Origin: Cyanophora paradoxa
Taxonomy: Eukaryota > Glaucocystophyceae > Cyanophorales > Cyanophoraceae
DNA: 64,000 nucleotides
NCBI GenBank assembly: GCA_004431415.1
Contig: QPMI01000099.1
Span: 62,001-126,000, forward strand
Reading direction: 5' to 3'
The translations under genes were made by a program, and so were the position numbers. The notes under the pieces are model-generated. The model had not been told where the DNA came from, ran no database searches, and saw nothing but the letters and a program-made list of their open reading frames with translations. Numbering within the stretch: position 1 is the first letter of the stretch; each line of letters starts with the position of its first letter. This document shows positions 29,719-37,982 of this stretch, one piece after another.

Positions 29719-32700
29719 ATGCCTCGCGCAGTAAGTATTCAGAATGCTAGAAAGAGACAAGGAATGCTAGCAAAGCTTGGTTACCTTCTTGGTGTCGGAA
29801 TCATAAATGAAGAGCAATTTAACGCATTGGGTTACTTTGCCTTCATTAAGAGACTTCGATCTGCTGGTCTGAAGGACATAAGCGATACAATTGATGGTAT
29901 TATTGCCAGGGGTGAGGGCAGACTGAATGAGCAGGATGAAATCGAGAGATTTGGTAACATTGAGGTTATTGAAGGTGGAAATAAGAAGACCAAAGCAGAG
30001 CGGATCGCTGAAAAACGAGACAAGAGAGCTGAAAGGAAGCAGCAGAAGAAGCAGAAGAAAGCAGGGAGAACCGCTAAGAATGTTGAGAAGCAGAAGGTTA
30101 GAGAAAGAATAGCAAAGGAGGCAAAACAGCAGAGAGAGGATGAGAAGAAGCAACGAGAGGAGGCAGAGGTGATGCAGGCTATGAATAGTCTTGTAAGTGA
30201 GTTCACTTGGAGGAACCAGACCAAAGATAACATCGCTTCTGCCCATGAGTTTATTGATAGGGTTGTTCGTTGGGATCCCTTTTACAATCGTTTTCGAGAT
30301 GCTCTTCGTAACAGACGAGGTATTAAGTATAACCTCTACAGCATGGCGAGATATGTGAAAGTGGCAACTGGAGAAATAAGAACCATGCAATGGACCACCC
30401 CATTCTACCTTCTTGTCAATGATCAAGAGATTGTTGATACTGTTGATGAATCAATTGATGCATTGCAGGAGGTTCTCACTTCACCTGATAGTTGGAAGCT
30501 AGAAAACATCTTAACAGTTCGCTTGCAGATTCTTACTTATCAGCCACTCGCAGGTAGCTCCTATATTGACCTCCCACCAGGAATAAAAAAGCGTAAAGCT
30601 GTGATTAATCCACAGAACAAAGATAATAAATGTTTCGCATGGGCGGTAACTATTGGACTACATCAACATGAGCTATCTCATAAACACCGATATGATGTAA
30701 AGCGATACAAGAAGTATGAGAATGAGTTCAATTGGAATAAGTTTGAGTTCCCATTCAAGAATGATCCTCGTCAGTACGAACGAGCATCAAAAATGATTGG
30801 TCGACCAATCAATGTGTATATGGTCGATCGATCACATATCGTTCCAGTCCATATCTGTAAGGACCCATCCCAACAACATCTTACAATTGACATTCTTCTG
30901 TGGACTGTCAACGAAAAAACCCACTATGGTTACATTTCTAGCATGTCAAGGTTAATATCCAATTCGCACCATGGAACTCGCCATTTCTGTAAAGCTTGTT
31001 TGAGAGGGTTCACCAGTGAAACGGTATTGGAGACCCACATTAAACACAACAAGTGTTACGATCGACCAAATGCAACAGTTGACACAATGCCACCAAGCGG
31101 ATCTAAGACCAAGTGGGACCCAAAGAGACATGTTGACAAGACTGTATGGCATCCAATGTTTGTTGTTGCTGACTTTGAATGTATATTGCAAAAGGTGGAT
31201 GAGACACGAGGTGAAAACACTGCAGTCTACCAGAAACACATTCCCAGTGGATACAAAATCATGGTTATCCACAACGATGAGATTATCAAACAGGTATTGT
31301 ATCGAAAGGAGAACCCAGAGAACGATGATGAGGTTACACAGCACTTTATGGAGACACTGAAAACGATTGAATCCGATTTACTTGAGAAGCTTAGACATGT
31401 TGCCCCAATGGTTATGGAACAATGGCACAAAGAGGATTACAGAGATTCTGTTGCTTGCTACATCTGTGGAGATGAGTTTGGAGCTACTGTAACCGATGAT
31501 AATGGTAACACATATCAAGTTAAAAAGGTTAGAGACCACGACCACGTTACAGGAGATTACATTGGAGCAGCTTGCAATACTTGCAATCTGAAACGAAAGA
31601 TCAATCCAAAGATCCCAGTTGTGTTCCACAATCTAAAAGGTTACGATGGACACTATATTCTGAAGGCTTTGAATTTCAATGAACCTGGTAAGGAAATTCG
31701 TTGCATTGCCCAGAATTTTGAGAAGTTCATAGCATTCGATATGGGACCATACAAGTTCATGGACTCTCTGAATTTCATGGCTTCGAGCCTTGATGGTCTG
31801 GTAAAGAATCTCAGTAAGAATAATTTCAAATTCACCAATGAGTGGTGTGATTCTGTAAATTATTCACAGGAACAGCGAGAGCTACTGATGCAAAAGGGAC
31901 ACTTCCCTTACGATTACCTGGATAGCTTCGAGAAACTCAGTGAGACCCAATTACCTCCCAAAGAAGCTTTCTACTCGAAACTCAATGATACTGAATTGAG
32001 TGATTCTGACTACAAGCATTGCCAGATGGTATGGGATGCTTTCAACTGCAAGACTCTCGGAGATTATCACGATATCTATCTTGCTACTGATGTTGCTCTG
32101 CTTGCTGACGTTTTCAATACATTCCGCAATGTTTGCTACAGTAATTATAAGATCGATCCTATTCATTTCATTTCAGCCCCTCACCTGTCGTGGTTCGCGA
32201 TGTTGAAATATACAGGTGTGGAGTTGGAGCAATTGAGTGACCCTGAAATGTATAGATTCTTTGAACTTGGAATTCGTGGAGGTGTTTGCATGGTTCCCAA
32301 TCGTTATGCAGAGGCTAATAACCCCTACATGAAGTCTTATGATCCATCAAAGTCAACAAAGTATATCACCACTTGGGATGCCAACAATCTGTATGGGAAA
32401 GCGATGAGTTTCAAGCTACCCAGAGGTGGATTTGAGTGGATTGATGACATCGAGAATTTCGATTATATGGGCTTTGATGTGGAAGGTGATAGAGGTGCAA
32501 CTTTGGAGGTTGACTTGGAATATCCAGAACACCTACATGATCTTCACAGTGATTTACCTCTTGCTCCCGAATCTCTAATAATCACCAAGTCAATGATTTC
32601 ACCAACACAGCTTGAAATGATTGGTGATGAAAAACTACCCCAGACTCGTAAGTTGGTTCCCAATCTGATGAACAAGACCAATTACATCCTACACATCAAA

Positions 32701-33747
32701 AACTTGCAGTACTACATCTCAAAAGGATTGAAGGTAACAAAGGTTCATCGTGGGATTATGTATGATCAATCTGAGTGGCTGAGACCATACATCGATTTCA
32801 ATACCGGACTGCGGACGCAAGCTCGTAATGATTTCGAGAAAGATTTCTACAAACTCATGAATAACTCAGTTTTCGGAAAGACCATGGAGAACGTTCGCAA
32901 GCGAAGTAACATAAAGCTTTGCAGCGATCCCAGGGTGCAGCTCAAACACAACGGCAATCCATTGTTGAAGACAGTGAAGATTATCAATGAGAATCTTACT
33001 GCTTTAGAGTTCTATAAGGGTTCTATTATGTTGGATAAACCCATTTATGTTGGTCAGGCTATCTTGGATCTGTCCAAACTAATCATGTATCGTTTCCATT
33101 ACGATTACATCATGGTGAAGTATGGACCTGGATCAGCCAAGCTGCTCATGACTGATACAGATTCCCTGTATTATCTGATTGAGACTGACGATATCTACAA
33201 AGACATGATTGAGGATTCTCATTGGTTTGATCAGTCTGATTACAGCAAATCCCACATCTGTTACAACCCTAAAAATAAAAAGGTTCCCGGTTTGTTCAAG
33301 GATGATTGTGGTGATTATCTCGTTACAAGGTTTGCTGGTTACAAACCAAAAGCATACTCCTACGAGAAGGAGTTGAATGTTAAGGCTCTGGGATCAGAAG
33401 AAAATGTAAAACAGGTGATTGCTGACAAGTTGAAGGATTTGTTAAGAGTGAAGTCGAATGCTACGGAAGCTGATGTTATTGATAGTAAGGTTAAGAAGTT
33501 GAAGGGAGTTCAGCGGTCAGTAGTGCAGAATAGGTTAGAGTTCCTACAATTCTACAACACTGTCATGTATCCAATGAAGGAGCGGGAGAAAGTAACAGTT
33601 CGAGGTTTCCGATCAAAGAACCACGAGGTAACAACGCAGGAAATGAAGAAAAGGGCATTCAATGCGCTCGATACTAAGAGGTATCTTTGTGAGGACCTCT
33701 ATACTACTCTTGCGATTGGACACTATAAAACAAAAACAACACTATAA
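29719..33747 (+). CDS. Protein-primed family B DNA polymerase
   Basis: 1,342 residues from ATG 29,719. A frame-open GTG four codons earlier is less likely in a eukaryote. Order: a Lys/Glu-rich coiled coil (about 80-165), a CxxC...H...H finger (HFCKACLRGF, about 422-445), Exo I DFEC (485-488), a Cys/His module (CYICG 580, DHDHVTG 606-612, CNTC 619-622), Exo II FHNLKGYD (D643), DANNLYG (887-893), KLMNNSVFG (1045-1053) and the catalytic DTDS (1146-1149). Both the exonuclease and polymerase metal ligands are present. The enzyme would copy the linear genome from protein-primed ends. It lies directly upstream of the integrase. The N-terminal region could include the priming terminal protein, which is not proven. 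Confidence 0.93.
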   Translation: MPRAVSIQNARKRQGMLAKLGYLLGVGIINEEQFNALGYFAFIKRLRSAGLKDISDTIDGIIARGEGRLNEQDEIERFGNIEVIEGGNKKTKAERIAEKRDKRAERKQQKKQKKAGRTAKNVEKQKVRERIAKEAKQQREDEKKQREEAEVMQAMNSLVSEFTWRNQTKDNIASAHEFIDRVVRWDPFYNRFRDALRNRRGIKYNLYSMARYVKVATGEIRTMQWTTPFYLLVNDQEIVDTVDESIDALQEVLTSPDSWKLENILTVRLQILTYQPLAGSSYIDLPPGIKKRKAVINPQNKDNKCFAWAVTIGLHQHELSHKHRYDVKRYKKYENEFNWNKFEFPFKNDPRQYERASKMIGRPINVYMVDRSHIVPVHICKDPSQQHLTIDILLWTVNEKTHYGYISSMSRLISNSHHGTRHFCKACLRGFTSETVLETHIKHNKCYDRPNATVDTMPPSGSKTKWDPKRHVDKTVWHPMFVVADFECILQKVDETRGENTAVYQKHIPSGYKIMVIHNDEIIKQVLYRKENPENDDEVTQHFMETLKTIESDLLEKLRHVAPMVMEQWHKEDYRDSVACYICGDEFGATVTDDNGNTYQVKKVRDHDHVTGDYIGAACNTCNLKRKINPKIPVVFHNLKGYDGHYILKALNFNEPGKEIRCIAQNFEKFIAFDMGPYKFMDSLNFMASSLDGLVKNLSKNNFKFTNEWCDSVNYSQEQRELLMQKGHFPYDYLDSFEKLSETQLPPKEAFYSKLNDTELSDSDYKHCQMVWDAFNCKTLGDYHDIYLATDVALLADVFNTFRNVCYSNYKIDPIHFISAPHLSWFAMLKYTGVELEQLSDPEMYRFFELGIRGGVCMVPNRYAEANNPYMKSYDPSKSTKYITTWDANNLYGKAMSFKLPRGGFEWIDDIENFDYMGFDVEGDRGATLEVDLEYPEHLHDLHSDLPLAPESLIITKSMISPTQLEMIGDEKLPQTRKLVPNLMNKTNYILHIKNLQYYISKGLKVTKVHRGIMYDQSEWLRPYIDFNTGLRTQARNDFEKDFYKLMNNSVFGKTMENVRKRSNIKLCSDPRVQLKHNGNPLLKTVKIINENLTALEFYKGSIMLDKPIYVGQAILDLSKLIMYRFHYDYIMVKYGPGSAKLLMTDTDSLYYLIETDDIYKDMIEDSHWFDQSDYSKSHICYNPKNKKVPGLFKDDCGDYLVTRFAGYKPKAYSYEKELNVKALGSEENVKQVIADKLKDLLRVKSNATEADVIDSKVKKLKGVQRSVVQNRLEFLQFYNTVMYPMKEREKVTVRGFRSKNHEVTTQEMKKRAFNALDTKRYLCEDLYTTLAIGHYKTKTTL
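33724..33730 (+). promoter_or_regulatory. TATAAAA word before the integrase start
   Basis: TATAAAA lies in the last codons of the polymerase gene, 29 bp before the integrase ATG. It could be an internal TATA element that gives the integrase its own transcript. The alternative is reinitiation after the polymerase stop. Confidence 0.35.
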
Positions 33748-33752
33748 TAAGG

Positions 33753-34811
33753 ATGGACCAGGTTCTGAGTTATACCAAGTATCGACAGAAATTGATTAAA
33801 GAAGGTATCACATTTGATGAGGAAGAACTAAGAAAGCGTTTTAAAAATCAAGAGCTTGAGCAGATCTTTAAGAAGCCCAAAAAGCAAAAGTCTTTCTTGC
33901 GGATCATTGCTCCACCCAATTCCTTTCAGGTTGATGTGATTTATTTCAAAAGCTACAAGACAGCAACACATGGAGTGGATAGGATGCTGGGATTTGTCGA
34001 TATATTGAGTCGGAAAGCATTTGTATACCCTTTCAAGCCAAAGGATTCGAAAATCGATATTTTCAACAGGTTCAAAGTTGAGGCAGGCAAGGTTAGTGCT
34101 ATCTCAGGAGACAATGAGTTCTCTGCTGAGATTTATAGGAAATGGTGTGAGGAAAACAATGTTACACTCTACACTGATGTAGCTAAGAATGACCACATCA
34201 CAGTAGGTGATAAACTTGGTATTATCGATAGGTTCACCAGAACTTTTAAACAATATTTGAGAAAAGCAATAGTTTCGAGTGGGAACCCAAAATGGACTGA
34301 TTATTACAAACAGGTTCTGGCAACTTACAACAACAGTCCACACACTTCCCTAAAGAATGATTCACCCAATGCAGTGTATGGGAATAACGAGAAAGAATCG
34401 TTCATATATTTGCGTGATGCATTGCATAACAAACGTATTAAAGAAGGTAGCCCAACAGTAAAGGAGGGAGATTATGTTCGAGCTGTAACTGAAAAGAAGA
34501 CTTTCGATAAAGAAGGAGCAAGATACAGCAAACAAGTGTATAAAGTAGCAGGCAAGGTAGGTAATCGATTTAGTTTATTGGAAGAGAATGAGGGAGAGAG
34601 TCCAAAGGAAGTAAAACGAAACTTTAAACTGAACGAGTTGCAAAAAGTAGATAAGGCAGCAATTGTTAAGATTCCCACACAGAAGCGTGTGGAGCGAGTG
34701 AAAAAAACAACGAAGGTAAATAGATTAGTAGCAAAAGAGGGTATCAAGCCCAATAGGAGCAAAGTAGTTAGGAAGAGGTATAATTTACGAAGCGGGTTGA
34801 CTAGACGTTAG
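33753..34811 (+). CDS. Retroviral-type (rve) integrase
   Basis: 352 residues. The RNase H-like core has FQVDVIYF (D61), ISGDNEF (D120) and GIIDRFTRTFKQYL (D159), followed by ATYNNSPHTSLKNDSPN, typical of Polinton and LTR-element integrases. The third catalytic position reads Asp where Glu is usual. A beta-rich SH3/chromo-like segment follows (VYKVAGKVGNRFSLLEE, about 258-274), then a basic tail ending RYNLRSGLTRR. It would catalyse insertion of the element and generate the 6-bp duplication. The start codon is 5 bp after the polymerase stop, in another frame. Confidence 0.92.
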   Translation: MDQVLSYTKYRQKLIKEGITFDEEELRKRFKNQELEQIFKKPKKQKSFLRIIAPPNSFQVDVIYFKSYKTATHGVDRMLGFVDILSRKAFVYPFKPKDSKIDIFNRFKVEAGKVSAISGDNEFSAEIYRKWCEENNVTLYTDVAKNDHITVGDKLGIIDRFTRTFKQYLRKAIVSSGNPKWTDYYKQVLATYNNSPHTSLKNDSPNAVYGNNEKESFIYLRDALHNKRIKEGSPTVKEGDYVRAVTEKKTFDKEGARYSKQVYKVAGKVGNRFSLLEENEGESPKEVKRNFKLNELQKVDKAAIVKIPTQKRVERVKKTTKVNRLVAKEGIKPNRSKVVRKRYNLRSGLTRR

Positions 34812-35170
34812 GCTGTGAGGTATGAACCATCTTTCGATTCAACAATTTTCGTGATAGGTCTGAACACTTTGAAAATTTCTTTATAATGGATTCCTTTAAC
34901 ATACCAACCCTTATGAATTGGGTCCCATCTGAGACCATAAGATTTCGCTAATTGGATGTCTTTGAAAGCAACTTGACAAAACATTTTAACATTAATGTAT
35001 TTGATTTCGTCTTCTGTTAGTTTTCGGAATTCTTTGAAGATCTCACTGTTTTCATCTTCAACAAACCATAGCTTCTTTTCAAAATCCCATTTTGCTCCTT
35101 TTGATTTCACGGATTCGCGATCATCATATCGAGAGAAAATGTAAAAGCGTTGTTGTGGCTTGGTTTCCAT
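34808..35170 (-). CDS. Tandem DUF5710-like protein, 120 aa
   Basis: Two copies of the same motif are visible: ESVKSKGAKWDFEKKLWFV (about 19-37) and LAKSYGLRWDPIHKGWYV (about 73-90). This is the 'AK..GArWD...k.Wyv' pattern of DUF5710, a small domain found in primases and other DNA-metabolism proteins of mobile elements. Its exact role is unknown. The stop overlaps the integrase stop by 4 bp tail to tail. A TATAAAAA word lies about 30 bp upstream of the ATG at 35,170. Confidence 0.7.
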   Translation of the reverse strand: METKPQQRFYIFSRYDDRESVKSKGAKWDFEKKLWFVEDENSEIFKEFRKLTEDEIKYINVKMFCQVAFKDIQLAKSYGLRWDPIHKGWYVKGIHYKEIFKVFRPITKIVESKDGSYLTA

Positions 35171-35247
35171 TTTTATTCAGATTATCAGATTATTTTTATA
35201 TGAAACAATCAATGAGGAATAACCGAGATTATGATATAACATCGATT

Positions 35248-35422
35248 GTTGTTACTGAGGCTTACTGAGATTTTACGTTTTGTTTTGTGTGGTTACTGTG
35301 AATGGTTTGTTTTTGATTTGGTTTTGTCGAAACGTTTGTGGAATATCGAAAAGTTTAAAGTTTATTCGATTTTATTACCATATATAATTTCGTGGGGCAG
35401 TATGCCCAATTTACATTTTTTT
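35248..35422. repeat. Right terminal inverted repeat (175 bp)
   Basis: Exact reverse complement of 24,038-24,212, ending TGCCCAATTTACATTTTTTT. Identity of the two ends suggests recent integration or homogenisation by replication. Confidence 0.95.
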
Positions 35423-36029
35423 GGAGGTTCCCTTTGAAGCGGAGCTCGAATCCGATCAGCCGGCCCTGGACCTCGTACTTCGTCGTGAGGTGCTTGACCC
35501 ATTGCGGCGCGACCCAGAGAGCGGCGCCGCTCCCTCGCGTTCCGTCTCCTGATTTTAGCGTGTACAGGAGCTTTCCGTGCGTTATCGCGCCTTCCGGCTG
35601 GAGCGGGTCCTCCCCTCTCGACCTCAGGGCGGCGGCCATCTGGGGCCTTGTCATCGACAGCTCCTGCACGCCCGCTACATCGACGTCCCAGCGGCAGCAG
35701 AATTCTTCTAGCTGCTGCAGCTTGTAGGCGCTGGACCCTCTCGTGTTGAAGGTCATGGTCCTCAGCACCCCGTCCGGTTTCTGCTTCCTGATAGCCGGCT
35801 CGTCCCCTATGAAGTCGCCACCTTCGGGGAACAGTCTGGGGGGAAAGACATTCTCCAGACGGAGCGTCGCAGCCGCCGCGGGTCCCGCGCCCCCGGCCTT
35901 CTTGTTCAGCTGCAGCTTGGTTGCATTTTGTTTCTTTTGGCCCGTCGGCTTGCTGCCGGACGCCTTTGTAGGTGGGGCTGCTTTTGCCGCGGCGGGGGCC
36001 GCGGCCGCAGATTTAGTTTTCTTTTTCAT
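35423..36029 (-). pseudogene. LINE ORF2 5' part: basic N-terminus and first half of APE endonuclease
   Basis: The frame begins MKKKTKSAAAAPAAAKA, a Lys/Ala-rich tail, then enters the endonuclease with MTFNTRG (Asn motif) and VAGVQELS (catalytic Glu motif). It continues to ELRFKGNLQ, where the viral element interrupts. The frame resumes in register at 24,037. APE-type endonucleases nick the target DNA to prime reverse transcription. A chimeric frame extends a few codons into the viral terminal repeat. Confidence 0.8.
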
Positions 36030-36038
36030 TTAGTAACA

Positions 36039-36947
36039 TTAGATGCGTGGACTTTTTGCATCCCAGTGCCCCGCGGATGTGCACGGGAAAGCTATGACCT
36101 GCGGGGCAGATACCGGTGGTGCGGTTGACAAGGCCTGAGCGGGGAGGTTACAGGCAAGCTTAAGCCTGCTAGAAGTGAAGGGATTCTCATTGTCAGAGCA
36201 CAGAGCACAGAGGGAGCACAAAGGGCGGTGGCTAGCGATGCTCATGATCAAATCTAGACGCCGGCTAGCGCTGCGGCAACGGCCGCTTGCTGGGGGCACG
36301 CGCATATGCAGCCGGGCGGAGCGCGGGGCCAGCGACGAGGTCAAAAGGGCTTCCTCGGACAAGTCTTCGACTTGCAGGTCGTACTGGCTATGGTCTGATA
36401 GCGACGCATGCGCAGCTGGGCTGCTCTGCGCAACGAAGACGTGAACGTCAACGTGCAATCTCGAGGGCAGCAGGGATTCGTCGGCAGCACTTCTTTCAGA
36501 GACTAAGGCGGCATCCGGGGCGCGGCGTGGTCGCCGGCAGGAACTGGGATGGATCGTTTGCACTGCGGGCACGACTGAGTCGCCGGAGCTTGACCCGGGG
36601 CCGGGAAAAGCTCGATCGGCGAAGAGACATTCCGAATCACGACTCGAAAGTCGGAGATCAAATTCCGTGGGCGCCCGGCGGGCCACCGAGCAACAAACGA
36701 AATCCCGGCGGGCCGAACGGACGTACGCGGCGGCGGCGGGGGATCTAAGTCTATGTTTTAGAGGGTCTGGGCATGTGCACGCCGCCGCGAGGGAGCTTGC
36801 GCAGGCAGCGGGGGCACGAGAACTATTCAAATTTCGGGAACCTGGCGCGCGCCAGAGGGCTTCCCCTGACTGAGAACAACTTCTATTCCATGGATTTGGT
36901 GGCGAAAGGTCCGATTTTAGAGCGAAACGCGAGAGGACGGCCGGCAT
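36039..36947 (-). CDS. Retrotransposon ORF1-like protein, function unknown
   Basis: A 302-residue open frame (MPAVLSRFALKSDLSPPNP...) ends 9 bp before the ORF2 start, the spacing expected of an ORF1-ORF2 pair. The same frame stays open in the second family copy from 63,613 to the window end, with about one residue in ten changed. It is rich in Ser, Ala, Arg and Cys. No zinc knuckle, RRM or coiled coil was recognised, so the open frame could partly reflect GC-rich composition. Confidence 0.4.
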   Translation of the reverse strand: MPAVLSRFALKSDLSPPNPWNRSCSQSGEALWRAPGSRNLNSSRAPAACASSLAAACTCPDPLKHRLRSPAAAAYVRSARRDFVCCSVARRAPTEFDLRLSSRDSECLFADRAFPGPGSSSGDSVVPAVQTIHPSSCRRPRRAPDAALVSERSAADESLLPSRLHVDVHVFVAQSSPAAHASLSDHSQYDLQVEDLSEEALLTSSLAPRSARLHMRVPPASGRCRSASRRLDLIMSIASHRPLCSLCALCSDNENPFTSSRLKLACNLPAQALSTAPPVSAPQVIAFPCTSAGHWDAKSPRI

Positions 36948-37093
36948 ACCTCCATCTCCGGAATTCCGTTGATGTCGATACCACCGGGCGCGCCAGGGGC
37001 TACCGAATGCTTCTACGCTAGCCGCTGGTCCCGCCGCGCTTTTGCACGAGCAGGAAAGACGTTTTCAGGAAGCCCCCTTTTTTTGGGGTACAC

Positions 37094-37982
37094 GAAAAAA
37101 CTCTCCCGCAAGTGTCCGCTTGCGTCTTAAGTAATAAGTTATAACTTAGTATATAGGCTCGAATTCGGCGGCGTCCCGAGCGCAACGAGAGAGCACGGTC
37201 TCGAAGGCCTGTCCTCGGCTACGATCAGCGGCCCAGCTAGGCAGCGGTGCAACCGGTTTTCCCGTGCAAGCTCAAGCACGAGTGCCGGCAGCGTGCTCAG
37301 CTGCAGGCAGCGGCGCGTGCTCGCTGCGGTGCAAGCTGGATGCAATGAAAATTAGTCCACGCAGCACGGGTACCCTGCGGCGTAGGCTGCGCAGTGCGAC
37401 GAAGCGGAAATCTAGAGGAGACGTTGACAGGTAGAGAGAAGTGGTTCCATGCAGAACCGCGCAACGAAGAGCAAGGCGTACGCGACGCACTGCGAGGAAG
37501 CCGAAATCTAGAGGAGACAGCTAGGGAGAACTGGTTCCATGCAGAACCGCGCAAGGAATTCGAAGACCGGAGTTAGAGAGAAGTTAGTTTTCCCCTCGAA
37601 AACCACTTTTTCCCCTCGAATTCGACGCTCGAAAGTCGAGAGCTGACCGGTTCACCGAGCCAATCGGATCGCGAATAACCGACAATTTCGTTGCAAGCTG
37701 GCCCTCGAAAACGGCCTCATAGAAAACTTTTGGCTGAAGCGAGGGAACGGGAAGCAAGGGGGCCCCCTTCCCCCCTTGCAATTTTCACACGGTTATCATT
37801 TCCACACCGTGGCACGGAACACGTATACATGTCTCGAGCTCGCGAGCTACTATAGCTAGTACTGCCAGTTTTTGCATGCAGGTTTTCAACTTGCGCTACG
37901 AGCTTTTCCTGCGAATGCTTTTACAAACTAAAGACACGTGCGGCTGTCGGCTTCAAATTGTAAAGCAATTCGCACTTTTTAA
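37094..37982. other. Spacer with tandem 96-bp repeat, no gene recognised
   Basis: It includes block B inverted (37,105-37,150). A direct repeat follows in which GCGGAAATCTAGAGGAGAC...GGTTCCATGCAGAACCGCGC recurs from about 37,402 and 37,497. Open frames here are shadows of the repeat. A G/C-run hairpin-like stretch sits at about 37,752-37,782. Confidence 0.45.

Larger units (their letters stand above)
24038..35422. mobile_element. Polinton/Maverick-like integrated viral element, 11,385 bp
   Basis: The element is bounded by perfect 175-bp terminal inverted repeats and a GGAGGT target-site duplication (24,032-24,037 and 35,423-35,428). A 6-bp duplication is typical of Polinton integrases. It encodes packaging ATPase, major capsid protein, penton-like protein, protein-primed DNA polymerase B and rve integrase, the Polinton/virophage hallmark set. 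It is clearly AT-richer than its surroundings, the frames are intact and no introns are evident. At 11.4 kb it is shorter than the usual 15-20 kb Polinton, nearer to Polinton-like viruses and virophages. No maturation protease or helicase gene was recognised. Confidence 0.92.
20388..37093 (-). mobile_element. Non-LTR retrotransposon (LINE), degenerate, split by the viral element
   Basis: On the minus strand this element has a 5' end near 37,093, an ORF1-like frame (36,039-36,947), then ORF2 with an APE-type endonuclease and reverse transcriptase, ending in two 61-bp direct repeats at 20,388-20,508. Removing the 11.4-kb viral insert and one target-site copy leaves about 5.3 kb. The 5' end was placed by comparison with a second copy starting at about 63,457-63,467, where similarity begins at GTGTACCCC. 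At least four frameshifts break ORF2, so the copy is dead. No target-site duplication for the LINE itself was found. The clade was not determined. Confidence 0.8.
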
